A stretch of DNA of 64,000 nt from Streptomyces flavochromogenes. GTDB taxonomy: Bacteria > Actinomycetota > Actinomycetes > Streptomycetales > Streptomycetaceae. Positions 15,868 to 23,999 of this stretch are shown here, in pieces (position 1 is the stretch's first letter; each line of letters opens with the position of its first letter). Position numbers and translations under genes: made by a program. The DNA is taken from assembly GCF_000717595.1 (NCBI RefSeq), contig NZ_JNZO01000021.1, positions 62,001 through 126,000 on the forward strand. Reading direction: 5' to 3'. The notes beneath the pieces were generated by a model. That model worked only from the letters and a program-made list of their open reading frames with translations. It ran no database searches and was not told the origin of the DNA.

Positions 15868-16580
15868 CCGCCGCGAGAGGGAGGGGCGCGCGAAGGCGTG
15901 GCTCCCGTGCCGCGGGAGCCGCGGCCGGGGCGCTGCTGACGCTCACCGCGGTCGTGGCCGCGGCGGCTCCGGCGCAGGCCGCCGGTTACCGCTACTGGTC
16001 GTTCTGGGAGAGCGACGGCGGGAAGCCCTGGGCGTACGCCACGCAGGGTCCGGCGACCGCACGTCCCGCCGACGGCGACGCGATCGGCTTCCGCTTCGCG
16101 ATCAGCAACGGCACGAACGACGCCTCCCGACCGTCCGTCGCCCCCGACTTCACGGGGATCTGCGGGGGCGTGGAGAAGAAGGACGGTACGAAGCGGGTCG
16201 CGGTCGTCGTCGACTTCGGCGGCCCGGCGGACGCGCCGCCCGGCGAGACCCCGCCGGCGAAGCCGGTCGAGGTCGGCTGTGCGCAGGTCCGTGAGGACGC
16301 GACGGGCGCGGAGGCGCTCGCCGTGGTGGCGAAGCCGCTGCGGTACGACGGCGCGGCCATGCTGTGCGGGGTCGCCGGCTACCCGGCGCGGGGCTGCGGC
16401 GAGCCGGTCGCGGAGAACGGTGGGACCGGGGAGGCCGGGAAGACCCCGGCGTCGGCCGCGCCGAGCGCGTCGGCGACGGCCGGCGGGGAGGGCGGGGGCC
16501 CGTCCTTCGGCGTACTCGCCGGCGGGGCGGCCGTGCTGGCCCTGGGCGGGGCGGCGATCTGGAAGGCCCGCCGGCGCTGA
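15864..16580 (+). CDS. Secreted, C-terminally anchored protein of the B12 operon
   Basis: 238 aa, GTG overlapping the preceding stop (GTGA). Arg-rich start and signal peptide (ALLTLTAVVAAAAPAQA), mature domain beginning GYRYWSFWESDGGKPW, a Pro/Ala/Ser linker, then a final TM helix (FGVLAGGAAVLALGGAAIW) and KARRR. Four Cys in the mature domain (GICGGV, GCAQ, MLCGV, RGCGE) may form disulfides. This matches what I recall as the SCO2322 family. The YWSFW...ADGDAIGFRF pattern is reminiscent of the DUF4430 beta domain of transcobalamin, which would pair with the toroid encoded just upstream; that likeness is weak and needs structural comparison. Confidence 0.78.
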   Translation: MTAARGRGARRRGSRAAGAAAGALLTLTAVVAAAAPAQAAGYRYWSFWESDGGKPWAYATQGPATARPADGDAIGFRFAISNGTNDASRPSVAPDFTGICGGVEKKDGTKRVAVVVDFGGPADAPPGETPPAKPVEVGCAQVREDATGAEALAVVAKPLRYDGAAMLCGVAGYPARGCGEPVAENGGTGEAGKTPASAAPSASATAGGEGGGPSFGVLAGGAAVLALGGAAIWKARRR

Positions 16581-16699
16581 TGAGCCCGGTACGCACGCAG
16601 GTGGACGCGACACGCACGTGGGTGGACCCGGGACGCACGCGGATGAGCCCGGTACGCACGCAGGTGGACGCGACACGCACGTGGGTGAGCCCCGTATGA
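16580..16699 (+). CDS. 39-aa coupling ORF made of tandem repeats
   Basis: ATG 16580 overlaps the previous stop as TGATG, and the TGA stop overlaps the ecfT start as ATGA. The peptide begins MSPVRTQVDATRTWVDPG and repeats this unit, reflecting five 21-bp DNA repeats. Either it is translated and couples ecfT to the upstream genes, or it is a repeat expansion that happens to keep the frame open. No similar peptide is recognised. Confidence 0.35.
   Translation: MSPVRTQVDATRTWVDPGRTRMSPVRTQVDATRTWVSPV
16583..16698 (+). repeat. 21-bp tandem repeat, five copies
   Basis: Units start at 16583, 16604, 16625, 16646 and 16667, with a truncated unit running into the ecfT start. Units 1 and 4 are identical, as are units 2 and 5, so the array grew as 63-bp blocks. 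The core shared by all is ACGCACG followed by a purine-rich GTG or ATG. It occupies the whole spacer between the second surface protein and ecfT. Confidence 0.9.
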
Positions 16700-17820
16700 A
16701 GGTGAGTGACGTCCTCCGCGCCCCGGAGGCGAGCCGGTCCAACGCCCTGCACGCCGGAGCGTGGTGGGTGTGGGCGCTCGGCCTGGCCGTCGCGGCCTCC
16801 CGCACGACGAACCCCCTCCTCCTCGGCCTCCTCGTAGGGGTCGCGGGCTATGTCGTGGCGGCCCGGCGCACGGACGCGCCCTGGGCGCGTTCGTACGGCG
16901 CGTTCGTGAAGCTCGGCCTGTTCGTCGTCTTCCTGCGGGTCGTCTTCTCGCTGCTGCTCGGCTCCCCGATCCCGGGGACGCACCTGATGTTCACGCTGCC
17001 CGAGGTGCCGCTGCCCGAGTGGGCGCAGGGGGTGCGGATCGGGGGGCGGGTGACGGCCGAGCAGCTGGTGTTCGCGCTGTACGACGGCGCGAAGCTGGCG
17101 ACCCTGCTGATCTGCGTGGGCGCGGCGAACTCGCTCGCCAACCCGGCGCGGCTGCTCAAGTCGCTGCCGGGCGCGCTGTACGAGGCCGGGGTCGCCGTCG
17201 TCGTGGCGATGACCTTCGCGCCGAACATGGTCGCCGACGTGGTGCGGCTGCGTACCGCCCGACGCCTGCGCGGCCGCCCCACGGGCGGGGTGCGGGCGGT
17301 GCTCCAGATCGGGCTGCCGGTCCTGGAGGGAGCCCTGGAGCGGTCGATCGCGGTCGCGGCGTCGATGGACGCACGCGGGTACGGCCGGACGGCGCAGGTC
17401 CCGGCCTCGGTGCGCCGCACCACGAACGTCCTGACCCTGGGCGGACTGCTCGGGATCTGCGCCGGTTCGTACGGGCTCCTCGCGGCGGAGGGCGCGGGAT
17501 ACGGGCTGCCGCTGCTCGGCGCCGGGCTGCTCGCGGCCATGGCGGGGCTGCGGCTCGGCGGACGCCGGACGGTCCGCACCCGGTACCGGCCGGACCACTG
17601 GGGGATGCGGGCCTGGCTGGTCGCGGGGTCCGGGGTGGCGGTGGCGGTCCTGATGATCTGGGCGAACACCTACGCGCCGGAGGCTCTGCACCCCGGGGTC
17701 GTCCCCCTGGAGGCGCCGGAGCTGCCGCTCTGGCCCGCGGTGTCGGTCCTGGTGGGCCTGCTGCCGGCCTTCGTGGCTCCCGTACCCGCAACAGCTCCCG
17801 CTTCGAAGGAGAAGGCGTGA
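16696..17820 (+). CDS. ECF transporter T component (CbiQ/EcfT family)
   Basis: 374 aa polytopic membrane protein. TM segments are dense in residues 22-100 and 240-360. The coupling-helix motifs of EcfT are recognisable as AASMDARGYGR (the Ala-Arg-Gly signature, near residue 228) and the preceding VVRLRTARRLRGRP. It transmits ATP hydrolysis by EcfA to the S component. ATG 16696 is used because it overlaps the upstream small ORF; GTG 16702 is possible. Its stop overlaps ecfA by GTGA. Longer than typical EcfT (~260 aa), with an extra C-terminal membrane region. Confidence 0.88.
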   Translation: MKVSDVLRAPEASRSNALHAGAWWVWALGLAVAASRTTNPLLLGLLVGVAGYVVAARRTDAPWARSYGAFVKLGLFVVFLRVVFSLLLGSPIPGTHLMFTLPEVPLPEWAQGVRIGGRVTAEQLVFALYDGAKLATLLICVGAANSLANPARLLKSLPGALYEAGVAVVVAMTFAPNMVADVVRLRTARRLRGRPTGGVRAVLQIGLPVLEGALERSIAVAASMDARGYGRTAQVPASVRRTTNVLTLGGLLGICAGSYGLLAAEGAGYGLPLLGAGLLAAMAGLRLGGRRTVRTRYRPDHWGMRAWLVAGSGVAVAVLMIWANTYAPEALHPGVVPLEAPELPLWPAVSVLVGLLPAFVAPVPATAPASKEKA

Positions 17821-19520
17821 TCCGCTTCGAGAACGTCTCGGTGACCTACGAGGAGGATGCCGAGCCGACCCTGCGGGACGTGAACCTGACCGTCCCCGAG
17901 GGCGAGCTCGTCCTGCTCGTCGGCCCCTCGGGCGTCGGCAAGTCCACCCTCCTCGGCGCGGTCTCCGGCCTCGTCCCCCACTTCACGGGCGGCACCCTGA
18001 CCGGCCGCGTCACCGTCGACGGCCGCGACACCCGCACGCATCCGCCGCGCGAGCTGGCCGACCTGGTGGGCACGGTCGGCCAGGACCCGTCCGCGCACTT
18101 CGTCACCGACACGGTCGAGGACGAGCTGGCGTACGGCATGGAATCCCTGGGCCTCGCGCCGGGCGTCATGCGGCGCCGGGTCGAGGAGACCCTGGACCTG
18201 CTCGGCCTCGCGGAACTCCGCGACCGTCCGATCGCGACGCTCTCCGGAGGCCAGCGCCAGCGGGTCGCGATCGGCTCGGTCCTGACCCCGCACCCGAAGG
18301 TCCTGGTCCTGGACGAGCCGACGTCGGCGCTGGACCCGTCGGCCGCGGAGGACGTCCTGGCGGTGCTCCAACGACTGGTGCACGACCTGGGCACGACGGT
18401 GCTGCTCGCGGAGCACCGCCTGGAGCGGGTGGTGCAGTACGCGGACCAGGTGCTGATGCTGCCGGACGGCGTGATGGGCGCGCCGGCCGGGATCATGGCG
18501 GTGTCACCGGTGCATCCGCCGGTGGTGGGGCTGGGAAGGCTGGCGGGGTGGGATCCGCTGCCGCTGACGGTGCGGGACGCGCGACGCCGGGCCGGAGAGC
18601 TGAAGGCCCGCCTGGAGGACCGGGTCCCTGCGGGGCCTCTTCCCCACGGTCCGGCCTCGCCTGCGTCCGAGGCGCGGGGGTCCGGGGGCGGAGCCCCCGG
18701 TCACGGGAAGGGGCGGAGTGGGGGAATCGGCCTCTTCAAACGGCGCCGCACCGAGACCGCTCCCGGACCCGCCCCTCTCGTCCTCGCCGAAGGCCTCGCC
18801 GTCCGCCGGGGCCGCGTCGAGGCGCTCCGTCGGATCGACCTCCAGGTCCAGGCGGGCGAGACCCTCGCCCTCATGGGCCGCAACGGCGCCGGCAAGTCCA
18901 CTCTCCTCTCCACCCTCGTCGGCATGATCGCCCCGACCTCCGGCACCGTCCGCGTCGCGGGCCGGGTCCCGCACAGCACCAGCCCCCGCGAGCTGATCCG
19001 GCAGGTGGGCCTGGTTCCGCAGGAGCCGCGGGACCTGCTGTACGCGGACACCGTCGCCGCCGAGTGCGCGGCGGCCGACGGGGACGCGGGCGCCGCGCCC
19101 GGGACATGCCGGGCGCTGGTGTCCGAGCTGCTGCCGGGCGTCGCGGACGACACCCATCCCCGGGACCTGTCGGAGGGGCAGCGGCTGGCACTCGCGCTCG
19201 CCGTCGTGCTGACCGGCCGCCCGCCCCTGCTCCTCCTGGACGAGCCGACCCGCGGCCTGGACTACGCGGCGAAGGCCCGTCTGGTCGCCCGTCTCCGTAC
19301 CCTCGCCGCCGAGGGACACGCGATCGTGCTCGCGACGCACGATGTGGAGCTGGCGGCCGAGCTGGCGCACCGGGTGGTGATCATCGCCGACGGCGAGGTG
19401 GTGGCGGACGGGCCGACGGCCGAGGTGGTCGTCTCCTCTCCCGCGTTCTCGCCTCAGGTGGCGAAGATCCTGGCCCCGCAGCCGTGGCTCACGGTCGAGC
19501 AGGTGGAGGCGGCGCTGTGA
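17817..19520 (+). CDS. ECF transporter ATPase, two ABC domains fused (EcfA-EcfA)
   Basis: 567 aa. First ABC domain: Walker A GPSGVGKSTLL (~residue 38), Q-loop GQDPSAHF, signature LSGGQRQRVAIG, Walker B VLVLDEPTSALD. Second: Walker A GRNGAGKSTLL (~360), Q-loop VPQEPRD, degenerate signature LSEGQRLALALA, Walker B LLLLDEPTRGLD, H-loop LATHDVEL. The second signature has Glu for the second Gly of LSGGQ. The inter-domain linker contains a dispersed palindromic repeat in frame. Starts at GTG within the ecfT stop with GAAGGAG upstream, and overlaps the S-component start by 4 bp. Powers substrate uptake with EcfT and the S component. Confidence 0.92.
   Translation: MIRFENVSVTYEEDAEPTLRDVNLTVPEGELVLLVGPSGVGKSTLLGAVSGLVPHFTGGTLTGRVTVDGRDTRTHPPRELADLVGTVGQDPSAHFVTDTVEDELAYGMESLGLAPGVMRRRVEETLDLLGLAELRDRPIATLSGGQRQRVAIGSVLTPHPKVLVLDEPTSALDPSAAEDVLAVLQRLVHDLGTTVLLAEHRLERVVQYADQVLMLPDGVMGAPAGIMAVSPVHPPVVGLGRLAGWDPLPLTVRDARRRAGELKARLEDRVPAGPLPHGPASPASEARGSGGGAPGHGKGRSGGIGLFKRRRTETAPGPAPLVLAEGLAVRRGRVEALRRIDLQVQAGETLALMGRNGAGKSTLLSTLVGMIAPTSGTVRVAGRVPHSTSPRELIRQVGLVPQEPRDLLYADTVAAECAAADGDAGAAPGTCRALVSELLPGVADDTHPRDLSEGQRLALALAVVLTGRPPLLLLDEPTRGLDYAAKARLVARLRTLAAEGHAIVLATHDVELAAELAHRVVIIADGEVVADGPTAEVVVSSPAFSPQVAKILAPQPWLTVEQVEAAL
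18682..18700 (+). repeat. Dispersed palindrome inside the EcfA linker
   Basis: CCGGGGGC-GGA-GCCCCCGG is a perfect inverted repeat flanked by GGGAAGGGGCGG, the arrangement of a very common intergenic repeat in Streptomyces. Here it is read through as Gly/Pro/Ser-rich linker between two ABC domains. Confidence 0.6.
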
Positions 19521-20389
19521 CGACCCGCCCGGTACGTGCGGTCCGACTGGGGGCACGCTCCGTCACCGCCCTCGCCCTGGTCTCCCTCATCGGTCTTTTC
19601 GCCTTCTGCTGGCCCCTCTTCGCGGACGCCGGTTCCGCCGTGACCTCGCACGCCGGGGACGCGCCGTGGCTGTTCGCGGCGCTGCTGCCGCTCCTCGTCG
19701 CGGTGGTCGTGGCGACGATCGCGGACTGCGGGATGGACGCGAAGGCGGTGGCGATGCTGGGCGTGCTGGCCGCCGTGGGCGCGGCCCTGCGGCCGCTGGG
19801 CGCGGGGACGGCCGGTCTGGAGCCGATGTTCTTCCTGATGGTGCTGAGCGGCCGGGTCCTCGGGCCGGGCTTCGGTTTCGTCCTCGGCGCGGTGACGATG
19901 TTCGCTTCGGCCCTGCTCACAGGCGGGGTGGGGCCCTGGATGCCGTTCCAGATGCTGTCGATGGGCTGGTTCACGATGGGTGCCGGGCTGCTGCCGGGGC
20001 CGGGCGGGCTGCGGGGCCGGGGTGAGCTGCTGATGCTCGCGGTGTACGGGTTCGTGGCGGCGTTCGCGTACGGGACGATCATGAATCTGCAGGGCTGGGT
20101 GCTGCTCCAGGGCCTGAGCAGCGGGATCTCGTTCCAGCCGGGCGCTCCGCTGCACGAGAACCTGGTGCGTTTCCTGGCCTATGTCACCGCCACCTCCCTC
20201 GGCTGGGACCTGGGACGGGCCGTTCTCACCGTGGTCCTCACCCTCTCCATCGGCGGCACGCTCCTGAAGGCCTTGCGGCGGGCGACTCGACGGGCGAACT
20301 TCGAGGCCCAGGTCACATTCGAGGGCCCCGAGAGGCCCTCTCCGGGTGAGCCGCCCCACAGGACCTACGTCACGTACGAGCCGGAATAG
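19517..20389 (+). CDS. ECF transporter S component, probable cobalamin specificity
   Basis: 290 aa with about six TM segments, beginning after an Arg-containing N-terminus (ALALVSLIGLFAFCWPLF; LLPLLVAVVVATIADCGMD; LGVLAAVGAALRPLGAG; RVLGPGFGFVLGAVTMFASA; MPFQMLSMGWFTMGAGLL; LMLAVYGFVAAFAYGTI). The GRVLGPGFGFVLG and TGGVGPWMPFQM stretches are typical of the CbrT-like S proteins that accompany B12 riboswitches. GTG overlaps the EcfA stop. A Pro/Glu-rich hydrophilic tail of ~30 residues ends the protein. Specificity is inferred from the riboswitch, not from ligand residues. Confidence 0.82.
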   Translation: MTTRPVRAVRLGARSVTALALVSLIGLFAFCWPLFADAGSAVTSHAGDAPWLFAALLPLLVAVVVATIADCGMDAKAVAMLGVLAAVGAALRPLGAGTAGLEPMFFLMVLSGRVLGPGFGFVLGAVTMFASALLTGGVGPWMPFQMLSMGWFTMGAGLLPGPGGLRGRGELLMLAVYGFVAAFAYGTIMNLQGWVLLQGLSSGISFQPGAPLHENLVRFLAYVTATSLGWDLGRAVLTVVLTLSIGGTLLKALRRATRRANFEAQVTFEGPERPSPGEPPHRTYVTYEPE

Positions 20390-20675
20390 TAGTCGGGCGG
20401 TACCCGTACAAACCGCCCACAGCAGGGCATGACCTGCGGAAATGCCCCACACCCACCCCCCGGGACCTTCCTCCGGGGTCCGAACCTTCCTCGTACAGGG
20501 GGTCGTTGCATCGGCGTTCCAGCCCTGCTTGTCTGGTGGACGTCGCCAGGCAGCCGGTGCTCACCGCAGCGCCTCGGTCGGCCGGATTCCCCCAGTTCCC
20601 GGGTTCCCCGGGCCCTGGTTCCGGCTTGCCGAAATCGCCTGACGCATCCCTTGTTCCCGAAGTTAGGCAGAAACC
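20390..20675 (+). other. Long leader/intergenic region before a small secreted SLT-like protein
   Basis: 286 bp separate the ECF operon from the next gene. GGACC...GGTCC pairing near 20462-20480 and several GC-rich dyads suggest a structured 5' UTR, but the conserved strings of the c-di-AMP (ydaO) riboswitch, frequent before Streptomyces cell-wall hydrolase genes, are not seen. No gene is supported here. Confidence 0.4.
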
Positions 20676-21077
20676 TTGATCCGCTCGATCACCGCTCGTG
20701 TCGCCGCCCGCAAGAAGACCCTCGCCGGCACCGCAGCTGTCCTGCTCGCCGCCTCGGGTGCGGTCATCGGCACGACGGGCTCGGCTTCCGCCGCCAGCCC
20801 GCAGGATGTCGCTCGCAAGATCGTGCCCGCCTCGCAGTACGCGTCCTTCAGCAAGATCGTCGAGCACGAGTCGCACTGGAACCACACCGCGACGAACTCC
20901 TCCAGCGGCGCCTACGGCCTCGTCCAGGCCCTCCCGGCCTCGAAGATGTCCTCGGCCGGTTCCGACTGGAAGACGAACCCCGCCACCCAGATCAAGTGGG
21001 GTCTGAACTACATGAACGAGCGCTACGGCTCCCCGAACGCCGCCTGGGCGTTCTGGCAGGCCAACGGCTGGTACTAA
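20676..21077 (+). CDS. Small secreted transglycosylase-like (SLT) protein
   Basis: 133 aa from a TTG start. Signal peptide with basic N-terminus and hydrophobic core (LAGTAAVLLAASGAVIGTTG) and cleavage after SASA. The mature ~90 residues carry a lytic-transglycosylase-like core: IVEHESHWNHTATNSSSGAYGLVQALPASK (shown here only as a region, residues ~62-91) with Glu as the likely catalytic acid, then IKWGLNYMNERYGSPNAAWAFWQ. Shorter than classic SLT domains. Probably trims peptidoglycan outside the cell. Monocistronic, with a strong terminator after it. Confidence 0.85.
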   Translation: MIRSITARVAARKKTLAGTAAVLLAASGAVIGTTGSASAASPQDVARKIVPASQYASFSKIVEHESHWNHTATNSSSGAYGLVQALPASKMSSAGSDWKTNPATQIKWGLNYMNERYGSPNAAWAFWQANGWY

Positions 21078-21107
21078 GAGTCACCGCCGCCCAAGCGCAC
21101 ACCCGCA

Positions 21108-21140
21108 AGGCCCCGCCTCCCGTCAGGGAGGGCGGGGCCT
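21108..21140 (+). terminator. Terminator after the SLT-like gene
   Basis: Arms AGGCCCCGCCTCCC and GGGAGGGCGGGGCCT (one bulge) with a 4-base loop. It can serve both this gene and the convergent thiolase gene. Confidence 0.7.
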
Positions 21141-21193
21141 GCGGCGTTCTCCGGCTCCACCGGGCCCTGGGTGCCGCCGGTCGCCGCGGCTGC

Positions 21194-22417
<1,224 letters not shown>

Positions 22418-22426
22418 TCACGGGGG

Positions 22427-22468
22427 AACTAGTACGCGTTCTAGTTCTGAGTGCAGTCTTATGACTGC
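22427..22468. promoter_or_regulatory. KstR-type operator near the thiolase, plus adjacent dyad
   Basis: AACTAGTACGCGTTCTAGTT (22427-22446) is a 20-bp palindrome with one mismatched pair; its core TAGTACGCGTTCTA differs from TnnAACnnGTTnnA at one base. A second perfect dyad GCAGTC-TTAT-GACTGC lies at 22453-22468. Both are 65-105 bp upstream of the thiolase start. Confidence 0.75.
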
Positions 22469-22527
22469 TACCGCGGGTACGCAAGGGTCCGGGAGGCAAC
22501 ACTTCCCGTTCTGACCCTTGCTACTTG

Positions 22528-22541
22528 TAGAACTCGTTACT
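22528..22541. promoter_or_regulatory. Second KstR-type operator, P450 side
   Basis: TAGAACTCGTTACT matches all fixed positions of TnnAACnnGTTnnA except the last and closely resembles the site at 9177 (TAGAACAAGTTACA). It lies 75 bp upstream of the P450 start. Confidence 0.6.
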
Positions 22542-22615
22542 AACTTTCCCGGCAACTCCTGACGGCCCATCAGATCGCCTCATCAGAATTCCCTCAGATG
22601 TGGAGTGTGTTGCCG

Positions 22616-23863
22616 ATGCCCTGTCCCCACCTTCCCGAGGGGTTCGACGCCACCGACCCCGATCTGCTCCGCGACCGCGTCCCCTTCCCGGAGTTCGCCC
22701 GGCTGCGGCAGACCGCACCCGTGTGGTGGTGCCCCCAGCCGCCCGGCGTCACGGGCTTCGCGGACGGCGGGTACTGGGCCGTGACGCGCCACGCGGACGT
22801 CAAGTACGTCTCCACGCATCCCGAGCTGTTCTCCTCGAACGAGAACACGGCCGTCATCCGCTTCAACGAGCACATCACCCGGGACCAGATCGAGGTCCAG
22901 AAGCTGATCATGCTCAACATGGACCCGCCCGAGCACACCCGGGTCCGCCAGATCGTCCAGCGCGGCTTCACCCCGCGGGCGATCCGGAACCTGGAGACGG
23001 CCCTGCGCGACCGCGCCCACGCCATCGTCGACGAGGCCAGGCGCGCCGCGGACGCCGACGGCACCTTCGACTTCGTCACCCGGGTCGCCGTCGAACTCCC
23101 CCTCCAGGCCATCGCCGAACTCATCGGCGTCCCCCAGGAGGACCGTTCCCGGATCTTCGACTGGTCGAACAAGATGGTCGCGTACGACGACCCCGAGTAC
23201 GCCATCACCGAGGAGATCGGCGCCGAGGCCGCCATGGAACTCATCGGCTACTCGATGAACATGGCCGCCGCCCGCAAGGAATGCCCCGCCGCCGACATCG
23301 TCAGTCAGCTCGTCGCCGCCGAGGGCGAGGGCAACCTCTCCTCCGACGAGTTCGGCTTCTTCGTGCTGCTGCTCGCCGTCGCGGGCAACGAGACCACCCG
23401 CAACGCCATCAGCCACGGCATGCACGCCTTCCTCACCCACCCCGACGAGTGGGAACTCTTCAAGCGGGAACGGCCGGCGACCGCCGCCGAGGAGATCGTG
23501 CGCTGGGCGACCCCCGTCGTCTCCTTCCAGCGGACCGCCACCCAGGACACCGAGATCGGCGGCCAGAAGATCGCCAAGGGCGACCGCGTCGGCCTCTTCT
23601 ACTCCTCCGCCAACAACGACCCCGAGGTCTTCACCGACCCCGAACGCTTCGACATCACCCGCGATCCGAACCCGCACCTCGGCTTCGGCGGCGGCGGGCC
23701 CCACTTCTGCCTGGGCAAGTCCCTCGCCATCAAGGAGATCGAGCTGATCTTCAACGCCGTGGCGGACGCCCTGCCCGACCTGACCCTCGCCGGCGAACCA
23801 CGCCGGCTGCGGGCCGCCTGGCTGAACGGGGTGAAGGAGCTCCGGGTCCGCGCCGGGGCCTGA
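22616..23863 (+). CDS. cyp125: Cytochrome P450, CYP125-like
   Basis: 415 aa. I-helix oxygen-binding motif LAVAGNETTRNAISHG, ExxR region, and heme loop HLGFGGGGPHFCLGKSLA with the axial Cys (near residue 357). The N-terminal LPEGFDATDP, VMLNMD-like LIMLNMDPPEHTR, ELPLQAIAELIGVPQEDR and DIVSQLV stretches track mycobacterial CYP125 from memory. CYP125 hydroxylates the terminal C26/27 carbon of cholesterol to start side-chain breakdown. ATG 22616 is preferred (GGAG upstream) over 22598. Electron supply may come from the 3Fe-4S ferredoxin at 11431. Divergent from the fadA5-like gene and probably KstR-controlled. Confidence 0.9.
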   Translation: MPCPHLPEGFDATDPDLLRDRVPFPEFARLRQTAPVWWCPQPPGVTGFADGGYWAVTRHADVKYVSTHPELFSSNENTAVIRFNEHITRDQIEVQKLIMLNMDPPEHTRVRQIVQRGFTPRAIRNLETALRDRAHAIVDEARRAADADGTFDFVTRVAVELPLQAIAELIGVPQEDRSRIFDWSNKMVAYDDPEYAITEEIGAEAAMELIGYSMNMAAARKECPAADIVSQLVAAEGEGNLSSDEFGFFVLLLAVAGNETTRNAISHGMHAFLTHPDEWELFKRERPATAAEEIVRWATPVVSFQRTATQDTEIGGQKIAKGDRVGLFYSSANNDPEVFTDPERFDITRDPNPHLGFGGGGPHFCLGKSLAIKEIELIFNAVADALPDLTLAGEPRRLRAAWLNGVKELRVRAGA

Positions 23864-23910
23864 GCGTCGGAGCGGGGCGGGACGGAACCGGAACGGCACC
23901 TCTCCGGCAG

Positions 23911-23956
23911 AACCGGAACCGGAACCGGAACCAGAACCGGAACCGGAACCGGAACC
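23911..23956 (+). repeat. Hexanucleotide tandem repeat (AACCGG)n
   Basis: Three AACCGG units, one AACCAG, three more AACCGG and a final AACC lie between the P450 stop and the DUF2330 gene. Copy number is likely to vary between strains. Confidence 0.9.
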
Positions 23957-23999
23957 TCACGGACGGAACCGGAGGGTCACCCGGCACGTCCCACCCCGC

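Noticed and set aside
16583-16698. CRISPR-like array
   Set aside because: The units are contiguous with no unique spacers and are in frame with a short ORF; it is a simple tandem repeat. No CRISPR array or cas gene is seen in the window.
20390-20675. c-di-AMP (ydaO-type) riboswitch before the SLT-like gene
   Set aside because: Context is typical for such a riboswitch, but its conserved strings and pseudoknot arms could not be found; a covariance search is needed before any call.
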